From NCBI RefSeq assembly GCF_005280195.1, contig NZ_SZPR01000003.1, positions 216,205-280,204 on the forward strand: a stretch of DNA of 64,000 nucleotides, read 5' to 3'. The position numbers and the translations under genes are program-made. This stretch comes from Streptomyces galbus. Lineage in GTDB: Bacteria; Actinomycetota; Actinomycetes; Streptomycetales; Streptomycetaceae. Shown piece by piece: positions 59,237 to 64,000 of this stretch. The notes under the pieces were generated by a model. That model did not search any database. It was not told the origin of the DNA and saw nothing but the letters and a program-made list of their open reading frames with translations. Position 1 is the first letter of the stretch, and every line of letters begins with the position of its first letter.

Positions 59237-59310
59237 TGGAGCGGGTGACGAGAATCGAACTCGCGCTCTCAGCTTGGGAAGCTGATGTTCTACCATTAAA
59301 CTACACCCGC
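59237..59310 (-). tRNA. tRNA-Gly (anticodon CCC)
   Basis: A complete cloverleaf can be drawn on the minus strand. The acceptor 5' GCGGGTG pairs with 3' CACCCGC, the D arm contains AGTTTAATGGTAGAAC, and the anticodon loop TTCCCAA gives anticodon CCC. The T arm is GAGTTCGATTCTC, and the CCA end is encoded. It is 74 nt long. Its 3' part is duplicated at 50541-50586, marking it as the integration site of the island. The dcd region lies upstream. Confidence 0.95.
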
Positions 59311-59597
59311 GCAAGACGCCGACCGGAGCCGGTGTCGAACTGCGTGGTCACTGTACCAAACCCCGGGCCCCCGGCGCTGAAAGCCGTGGGGCCCGCGTGC
59401 GTTTGCGGGGCCGGAACGGTGGTATCCGGCTGCGGTGGGCCCGAGTTGGGGCGTACGGTGGAGGGGTTGGAGAGGGTCTTCCCGGGGTCGGAGTGCCGCC
59501 TGGAGGGGCGTCCGGTCCGTCCCGTAATGTGGCTTTCGTCGTCACGGCATCCCAGCCAGACGTGACGCGGCTCTTGGGGAAGGGACTCTAGGACTTG

Positions 59598-59762
59598 ATG
59601 GAAAGCACCGTCGTCCGCTGTGCCGATGGACACGTGTTCAACACCGCTTCGTTCCCGATGCAGCAGGCCGAGCGACTCGGTCCCGGACGCCTCGTCCGGT
59701 GCCCCCGCTGCGCCCGGCTCCGCAGCGTCGTGCCCGTCTCGGTCGCGCTGCAGAAGCAGTAA
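59598..59762 (+). CDS. 54-aa zinc-ribbon-like microprotein
   Basis: ATG 59598 encodes [20 protein letters not shown], then [34 protein letters not shown] and a stop at 59760-59762. The Cys/His pattern (C8, H12, then CPRC near 38-41) suggests a small zinc ribbon. Similar short proteins recur at this place in Streptomyces. It is transcribed toward dcd, 115 bp away. Function unknown. The coding sequence uses strongly GC-rich third positions, consistent with a genuine gene. Confidence 0.7.
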   Translation: MESTVVRCADGHVFNTASFPMQQAERLGPGRLVRCPRCARLRSVVPVSVALQKQ

Positions 59763-59877
59763 CGGGAGCGGCGGCACCACCAGTCGCAGCGGAAGTCGTA
59801 CCACCAGGCGGTACGCACACACGGCGCGCGGCTCGTCCGGTTGGGGCGAGTCCGCGCGCCTTGCGTATCCTCGGGGC

Positions 59878-60453
59878 GTGCTTCTCTCAGACAAGGACAT
59901 CCGGGCCGAGATCGACGCCGGGCGCGTGCGGATCGATCCCTACGACGAATCCATGGTGCAGCCCAGCAGCGTCGACGTGCGCCTCGACCGGTATTTCCGT
60001 GTGTTCGAGAACCACCGGTACCCGCACATCGACCCCTCCGTCGAGCAGGCGGACCTGACCCGGCTCGTCGAGCCGGAGGGCGACGAGCCGTTCATCCTGC
60101 ACCCCGGCGAGTTCGTCCTGGCCTCCACCTACGAGGTCATCACCCTGCCCGACGACCTAGCCTCCCGTCTGGAGGGCAAGAGCTCGCTCGGGCGGCTCGG
60201 GCTCGTGACCCACTCCACCGCCGGGTTCATCGACCCCGGCTTCAGCGGCCACGTGACCCTGGAGCTGTCCAACCTCGCCACGCTCCCCATCAAGCTGTGG
60301 CCCGGGATGAAGATCGGCCAGCTCTGCATGTTCCGGCTGAGCTCGCCGGCCGAGCACCCGTACGGCAGCGAGCGGTACGGGTCCCGGTATCAGGGGCAGC
60401 GCGGACCCACCGCCTCCCGGTCCTACCTCAACTTCCACCGGACGCAGGTGTGA
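59878..60453 (+). CDS. dcd: dCTP deaminase
   Basis: A 191-aa enzyme, the usual length for actinobacterial Dcd, from GTG 59878 ([20 protein letters not shown]). Motifs are [34 protein letters not shown], the catalytic [33 protein letters not shown] and the C-terminal [15 protein letters not shown] lid. It converts dCTP to dUTP (or to dUMP in bifunctional forms), feeding thymidylate synthesis. It is 7 bp upstream of a phosphoribosyltransferase gene and may form an operon with it. Confidence 0.95.
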   Translation: MLLSDKDIRAEIDAGRVRIDPYDESMVQPSSVDVRLDRYFRVFENHRYPHIDPSVEQADLTRLVEPEGDEPFILHPGEFVLASTYEVITLPDDLASRLEGKSSLGRLGLVTHSTAGFIDPGFSGHVTLELSNLATLPIKLWPGMKIGQLCMFRLSSPAEHPYGSERYGSRYQGQRGPTASRSYLNFHRTQV

Positions 60454-60460
60454 CGGCCCT

Positions 60461-60970
60461 ATGAGCGATGTGCGTGAGAACCTGACCTACGAGCGCTTCG
60501 GCACCGCCGTCCGCGAGCTCGCCCAGACCATCGCCGACGACGGCTACGAGCCCGACATCGTGCTGAGCATCGCCCGCGGCGGCGTCTTCGTCGCCGGCGG
60601 CCTCGCCTACGCCCTCGACTGCAAGAACCTGCACCTGGTCAACGTCGAGTTCTACACCGGCGTCGGGACCACCCTCGAGATGCCGGTCATGCTCGCCCCG
60701 GTCCCGAACCTGATCGACTTCTCCGACAAGCGGGTCCTCATCACCGACGACGTCGCCGACACCGGCAAGACGCTCAAGCTGGTGCGCGACTTCTGCCTGG
60801 AGACGGTCGCCGAGGTGCGCAGCGCCGTCATCTACGAGAAGTCCCACTCCCTGGTGAAGTGCGAGTACGTCTGGAAGCGCACGGACGACTGGATCAACTT
60901 CCCGTGGAGTGTCCTGCCCCCGGTCCACAGGTCGGGCGAGGCGCCGAAGGAGAACAAGGAAGCGCTCTGA
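60461..60970 (+). CDS. Phosphoribosyltransferase
   Basis: A 169-aa type I phosphoribosyltransferase. The PRPP-binding motif is VLITDDVADTGKTLKL near residue 105, with IVLSIARGGVFVAGGLAYALD as the first loop. The sequence resembles hypoxanthine/xanthine-type or ComF-like transferases in actinobacteria; no specific base can be assigned. It starts at ATG 60461, 7 bp after dcd, and would act in nucleotide salvage with it. Its C-terminus is charged (SGEAPKENKEAL). Confidence 0.9.
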   Translation: MSDVRENLTYERFGTAVRELAQTIADDGYEPDIVLSIARGGVFVAGGLAYALDCKNLHLVNVEFYTGVGTTLEMPVMLAPVPNLIDFSDKRVLITDDVADTGKTLKLVRDFCLETVAEVRSAVIYEKSHSLVKCEYVWKRTDDWINFPWSVLPPVHRSGEAPKENKEAL

Positions 60971-61010
60971 GCCGCCGGGGGCGCTCGGGCACCTCACTGG
61001 GCCGTCGGCC

Positions 61011-61487
61011 TCACCGGCCGCAGGCGCAGTCGGCCGCGGCCGGGGCCTCCTCGGTGCTCTGGCCGGCGCAGCATCCGTCGCCGGTGGCCGACTGAGGGTC
61101 GGCGCTCGTGCCGAGGGTGCCGGCGTCGGCCTTCACGACGTAGACCTCCCAGGGCTCCTGGCCGGGGCCGTGGACCCACACCTTGTCCTGGAGGGCGTAG
61201 CAGCAGGACGTGTCGTTCTCCTCGAAGGTGGCCAGACCGGCGTTCTTGAGCCGGGTGGTGGCGGCGTGGACCTGGTCGGTCGACCCGACCTCGACGCCGA
61301 GGTGGTCCAGGCGGGTCTCCTCGCCGGGGGCGCCCTCGATGAGGACGAGCTTGAGCGGGGGTTCGGTGAGGGCGAAGTTGGCGTAGCCCTCGCGCCGCTT
61401 GGCCGGTCCGGCGCCGAACAGCTTCGAGTAGAAGGTGATCGACGCTTCCAGGTCGCTGACGCGCAGGGCGAGTTGGGCACGGGACAT
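61011..61487 (-). CDS. arsI: ArsI-type C-As lyase / CadI-like dioxygenase
   Basis: A 158-aa VOC protein. Q5, H62 and E114 are at positions expected for the iron ligands, and DTSCCYALQDKVWVHGP holds the vicinal Cys pair C95-C96 that binds trivalent organoarsenicals in ArsI. The C-terminal tail has further Cys clusters (DGCCAGQ and DCACGR). ArsI splits the C-As bond of methyl- or phenyl-As(III) with Fe(II) and oxygen; CadI, induced by cadmium, is a close relative. It is divergent from arsR, with palindromes between. ATG 61487 follows GGAGACCGCC. Confidence 0.9.
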   Translation of the reverse strand: MSRAQLALRVSDLEASITFYSKLFGAGPAKRREGYANFALTEPPLKLVLIEGAPGEETRLDHLGVEVGSTDQVHAATTRLKNAGLATFEENDTSCCYALQDKVWVHGPGQEPWEVYVVKADAGTLGTSADPQSATGDGCCAGQSTEEAPAAADCACGR

Positions 61488-61540
61488 GGCGGTCTCCCAT
61501 CCGGTGGCGCTGCACCGTCCTGCCGCACAGCGCCTGTCTT

Positions 61541-61558
61541 CATCGACGTTTGTCGATG
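61541..61558. promoter_or_regulatory. ArsR operator candidate 1
   Basis: CATCGAC at 61541-61547 and GTCGATG at 61552-61558 form a perfect inverted repeat with a 4-nt spacer, 54 bp upstream of arsI. It fits the ArsR dyad layout in a divergent promoter region. Confidence 0.6.
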
Positions 61559-61591
61559 CAAGATTGCGCGCTCGATCGAAGGCTGTCAATA

Positions 61592-61605
61592 TAGACGTAT
61601 GTCTA
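61592..61605. promoter_or_regulatory. ArsR operator candidate 2
   Basis: TAGAC at 61592-61596 and GTCTA at 61601-61605, spacer GTAT, overlap the arsR start codon at 61599. Repressor binding here would block arsR itself. Half-sites share the GAC/GTC core with candidate 1. Confidence 0.55.
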
Positions 61606-62018
61606 ATCAAGAGCGGGTGGTGCTCGACCGGGGCGACGGCGCCGGGGCGTGCTGCTCCGGCCTGCTGACCGCCCCCGTGGACGAGGCCCAGGCCGTGGAG
61701 TTGGCCAAGGTGTTCAAAGCGCTGGGCGACCCCGTGCGGCTGCGCCTGCTCTCGATGATCGCCTCCCGGGCGGGCGGCGAAGTCTGCGTCTGTGACCTGA
61801 CCCCCGCCTTCGACCTGTCCCAGCCGACGATCTCCCACCACCTGAAGCTGCTGCGGCAGGCGGGACTGATCGACTGTGAACGGCGCGGCACCTGGGTCTA
61901 CTACTGGCTCGTCCCGGAGACGACCGACCGGCTCGCCGCCCTCCTGGCCCGCCCGGTCTCTGAACAGGAGCGCGTCCGTGGCCTGGTCGGCGAGATCGCA
62001 CCGGTGGGCCGAGCATGA
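61599..62018 (+). CDS. arsR: ArsR-family arsenic-responsive repressor
   Basis: A 139-aa protein. FKALGDPVRLRLLSMIASRAGGEVCVCDLTPAFDLSQPTISHHLKLLRQAGLIDCERRGTWVYYWL is a canonical ArsR winged helix. The metalloid-binding pair lies in CVCD (C63, C65), with an extra CC at 18-19 in the N-terminus. As(III) binding releases it from the operator. It overlaps the acetyltransferase gene (ATGA) and is divergent from arsI. Palindromes flank and overlap its start. ATG 61599 is the only start that fits the domain. Confidence 0.93.
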   Translation: MSNQERVVLDRGDGAGACCSGLLTAPVDEAQAVELAKVFKALGDPVRLRLLSMIASRAGGEVCVCDLTPAFDLSQPTISHHLKLLRQAGLIDCERRGTWVYYWLVPETTDRLAALLARPVSEQERVRGLVGEIAPVGRA

Positions 62019-62527
62019 CCACGGGCGCGACCGGTGACCACCGCATCGTCCCGCTGGGCGCCGAGCACGCCGAGCAGGTCCTGGCGATCTACCGACTCGG
62101 CATCGACGAAGGCAACGCCACGTTCGAGACCACCGCTCCGACCTGGCCGCAGTTCGACGCCGCCAAGCTCCCGGACCACCGGTACGTCGCCCTCCACGAC
62201 TCGGGCGAGGTGCTCGGCTGGGTCGCCGCCGTCCCGGTCTCCGACCGGTGCGTGTACGCCGGCGTCGTCGAACACTCGGTGTACGTCCACCCCGAGGCGC
62301 GCGGCCGGAGGGTCGGCTCGGCGCTCCTGCGGGCCTTGATCGGATCGACCGAGGCCGCGGGCATCTGGACGATCCAGTCCGGCATCTTCCCGGAGAACAC
62401 CAGCAGCCTCGCGCTGCACCGGCGGGCCGGGTTCCGCGTCATCGGCACCCGTGAACGCATCGGACGGCACCACGGCGTATGGCGCGACGTCGTCCTGCTC
62501 GAACGCCGCAGTCCTGTCGTCGTGTAG
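62015..62527 (+). CDS. GNAT acetyltransferase, ArsN1/phosphinothricin-acetyltransferase type
   Basis: A 170-aa GNAT protein. The acetyl-CoA motif is VYVHPEARGRRVGSALLRALI (R/Q-x-x-G-x-G/A) near residue 90, and FPENTSSLALHRRAGFRVIGTRERIGRHHGVWRDVVLLERR is the end segment seen in phosphinothricin/methionine-sulfone acetyltransferases. In ars operons this family (ArsN1) acetylates the organoarsenical arsinothricin. Translational coupling to arsR (4-nt overlap) supports that role here. Substrate is inferred from context; phosphinothricin-type amino acids are the alternative. Confidence 0.85.
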   Translation: MTTGATGDHRIVPLGAEHAEQVLAIYRLGIDEGNATFETTAPTWPQFDAAKLPDHRYVALHDSGEVLGWVAAVPVSDRCVYAGVVEHSVYVHPEARGRRVGSALLRALIGSTEAAGIWTIQSGIFPENTSSLALHRRAGFRVIGTRERIGRHHGVWRDVVLLERRSPVVV

Positions 62528-62632
62528 AGCAGCCGACGCACGCCGGCGAGCTCGTGGTTCAGGAGGGTCGTACCAGCTAGGTGGGGCGCCGGGCCAGGGG
62601 CGGTGCGGTCCCGCCCCCCGCCCGACCCACCG

Positions 62633-63568
62633 TCAGAACGTCCCCAGCTTCACGATCGACAGCAGGGCGATCAGCTGGATCGACGCCGCACCGAGGGCCT
62701 TCGGCCACGGCAGGTCGTGGGAGCGGCTCACCATCATGGTGAGGAGCGCGCCCGCCGCGACCCACGTCGCCCAGCCCAGCAGCTGCACGAACGTCGCGTC
62801 GCCGCCCAGGAACATCGCCACGACCAGCCGCGGCGCGTCCGTGAGCGACATGATCAGCATGGACAGGCCGACCGTGGGCTGCCAGGCCCCGTCGCCGCCG
62901 AGCTGGCGGGCCAGGGTGTGGGTGACCACGCCGAGCACGAAGGCGCTGAGCACCATCGCCACGGCCGTGGTCAGCACGATCGGGACGGCGTTGGACAGCG
63001 TCGCGTGGATCGCGTCCTCGCGGGCCCCGTCGAAGCCGAACACCGCCAGCAGGCCGTACAGGAACGTCACGACCAGGGCCGGGCCCCACATCGCGTAGTC
63101 CCGCATCCGCAGGAAGGTCGGCGCGGGCGCCAGCACGATGCCCCGCAGCAGGTCCTTCCAGTGCAGCCGCGGCCCGACCGGGCCCGAGGGGGGCGTCGAG
63201 CCCGCGTAGTACGTCTGGCCGCGCGTGTAGTCCTGCCCGCCCGGCCCGTACGGCGCCGCCTGCTCGTCGATCGAGAACGCCTGGGTGTGGCCCGGGTTGT
63301 TGGCCGCGTACGGGTCCTGCGGGGCGTGCGGAGGGTAGGCGTCGCCGCCGAAGTACTCCGGCTCCTCGCCGCCCCGGCCGCCGTAGCCGCCGCCGTGACC
63401 ACCGCCGTTGTACGGCGGCTGTCCGTCGCCCCCGCGGTACTGCGGCGGCGCGGGCGGGTAGCCGTACGACGGCCCCTGGGGCGCCTGCTGCCCGTACGGA
63501 GGGTGTTGCGGTCGCGTTTGCGGGGTCCGGCCTTCCCGGCCGCCGCGTCCGATCCTGAATCCAGCCAC
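62633..63568 (-). CDS. Yip1-domain integral membrane protein
   Basis: A 311-aa protein. A ~140-residue N-terminal region is disordered and rich in Pro, Gly, Tyr and Gln (PPYGQQAPQGPSYGYPPAPP). Five membrane helices of the Yip1 domain follow (LHWKDLLRGIVLAPAPTFLRMRDYAMWGPALVVTFLYGLLAVF, then VPIVLTTAVAMVLSAFVLGVVTHTLARQLGG, and others). Start is GTG 63568, giving MAGFRIGRGGREGR, the usual beginning of this family in Streptomyces; the longer frame is not conserved-looking. Function unknown. It is monocistronic. Confidence 0.85.
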   Translation of the reverse strand: MAGFRIGRGGREGRTPQTRPQHPPYGQQAPQGPSYGYPPAPPQYRGGDGQPPYNGGGHGGGYGGRGGEEPEYFGGDAYPPHAPQDPYAANNPGHTQAFSIDEQAAPYGPGGQDYTRGQTYYAGSTPPSGPVGPRLHWKDLLRGIVLAPAPTFLRMRDYAMWGPALVVTFLYGLLAVFGFDGAREDAIHATLSNAVPIVLTTAVAMVLSAFVLGVVTHTLARQLGGDGAWQPTVGLSMLIMSLTDAPRLVVAMFLGGDATFVQLLGWATWVAAGALLTMMVSRSHDLPWPKALGAASIQLIALLSIVKLGTF

Positions 63569-63691
63569 GTCATCGAACGTACCCGTTCCCACGGACGGAC
63601 GGGCCCGGCCCCCGGCCGCTGCGGGGCCTTTGCGGCCGACCTGTGACATCCCCTAAGGGACTTCCCGGAACGTCCTCGCCTCCCACGACAC

Positions 63692-63729
63692 GACCGCCCC
63701 CGCACCCTTCACAGGGCGCGGGGGCGGTC
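63692..63729 (-). terminator. Hairpin after the Fe-S oxidoreductase gene
   Basis: GACCGCCCCCGC at 63692-63703 pairs with GCGGGGGCGGTC at 63718-63729, with CCCT/AGGG extending the stem inside. It lies 27-64 nt after the oxidoreductase stop on the minus strand. Confidence 0.75.
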
Positions 63730-63755
63730 GGCGGTCGGTCGGCCGGTGCCGTCGG

Positions 63756-64000
63756 TTACTTCACCGGCTCCGGTTCCGGCGCGGTCTCCGGCTCCGGGGT
63801 CTCCTCCGGGTCGGCGGGGGTCTTGACGGAGTCGAGCAGGAGCTGGGCGACGTCGACGACCTGGACGGTCTCCTTGGCCTTGCCCTCGTTCTTCTTGCCG
63901 TTGACGGAGTCGGTGAGCATGACCAGGCAGAACGGGCAGGCGGTGGAGACGATGTCGGGGTTGAGCGACAGTGCCTCATCGACGCGTTCGTTGTTGATGC
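63756..64000 (-). CDS. Fe-S-binding oxidoreductase, C-terminus, 5'-partial
   Basis: The frame runs off the right edge, so the last ~81 residues are seen: INNERVDEALSLNPDIVSTA, then CPFCLVMLTDSVNGKKNEG and KETVQVVDVAQLLLDSVKTP, followed by a Pro/Glu/Thr-rich tail ending at TAA (complement of 63756-63758). The STACPFC motif is part of the CCG domain of heterodisulfide-reductase/glycolate-oxidase-type iron-sulfur subunits, where it supports a 4Fe-4S or zinc site. The full gene should encode a large (Fe-S)-binding protein of electron transfer. A hairpin terminator follows. Confidence 0.85.
   Translation of the reverse strand, partial: INNERVDEALSLNPDIVSTACPFCLVMLTDSVNGKKNEGKAKETVQVVDVAQLLLDSVKTPADPEETPEPETAPEPEPVK

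Larger units (their letters stand above)
50541..59282. mobile_element. Genomic island integrated at tRNA-Gly(CCC)
   Basis: The two 46-bp tRNA-derived repeats bound ~8.7 kb. The intact tRNA is at the right end with an element-borne terminator beyond it, and the ancestral terminator is stranded at the left. The interior, particularly 54.5-59.2 kb, is visibly less GC-rich than the flanks. Contents are a Uma2 nuclease, a microprotein, a large P-loop/TPR protein and a four-gene operon. No integrase, transposase or replication gene is present. A degenerate internal att-like sequence near 54560 suggests two accreted units. Confidence 0.75.

Overview
The window is very GC-rich actinobacterial DNA, almost certainly the chromosome of a Streptomyces or close relative. 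Pointers are XRE/DUF397 pairs, a GAF-ANTAR protein, an SCO2400-like and an SCO5918-like protein, paired cold-shock genes, a TerD protein, an ECF41-type sigma factor, many GTG starts, and a dcd gene beside a tRNA-Gly. Coding is dense, and most long alternative-frame ORFs are antisense or frame shadows.

Layout. 0-10 kb: the C-terminal part of a MocR-type regulator whose 3' end has been partly duplicated, two membrane proteins, a PP2C phosphatase, an XRE/DUF397 pair (the XRE gene has an apparent 1-nt frameshift), an HTH-TPR regulator, a frameshifted GAF-ANTAR gene and a lipoprotein. 9.7-11.5 kb: a nickel/cobalt permease behind a cobalamin riboswitch, divergent from an ArsR-family repressor. 11.5-22.7 kb: nucleoside hydrolase, GH13 glucosidase, several secreted proteins (DUF4142, GH26-like, M23 peptidase, lysyl-oxidase-like), and a TerD domain fused to a PD-(D/E)XK-like nuclease domain. 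22.8-28.7 kb: a four-gene glycosyltransferase/methyltransferase operon divergent from a two-component system. 28.8-39.6 kb: CBM35-pectate lyase with LacI-type operator, DUF5519, SDR, SCO2400-like, VOC and DUF2071 proteins, a carboxylate-amine ligase, ECF41 sigma factor and FAD oxidoreductase. 39.7-50.5 kb: SCO5918-like protein, DEAD-box helicase and cold-shock gene, BlaI/M56 pair, TerB, polysaccharide deacetylase, HTH membrane protein, DUF4232 lipoprotein, MerR regulator, CBS half-domain protein, a second cold-shock gene and a divergent cold-shock-like gene.

50.54-59.28 kb is the most interesting part: an island bounded by a 46-bp direct repeat of the 3' part of a tRNA-Gly(CCC) gene. The intact tRNA lies at the right end. 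The tRNA's apparent original intrinsic terminator is stranded at the left end. No integrase is visible. A degenerate internal copy of the repeat near 54.57 kb divides it into two modules. The left one carries a Uma2 nuclease, a 47-aa membrane microprotein and a large P-loop/TPR protein. The right one is a closely packed four-gene operon: a small coiled-coil protein, a 796-aa protein with a degenerate P-loop (Arg for the Walker A Lys), an SPFH-like protein and an 81-aa protein, the last three with GTGA overlaps. This looks like a conflict/defence-type system that I cannot name.

59.6-64 kb returns to core genome: a zinc-ribbon microprotein, dcd, a phosphoribosyltransferase, an arsenic locus (arsI divergent from arsR with an ArsN-like acetyltransferase), a Yip1-domain protein and the C-terminus of an Fe-S oxidoreductase.
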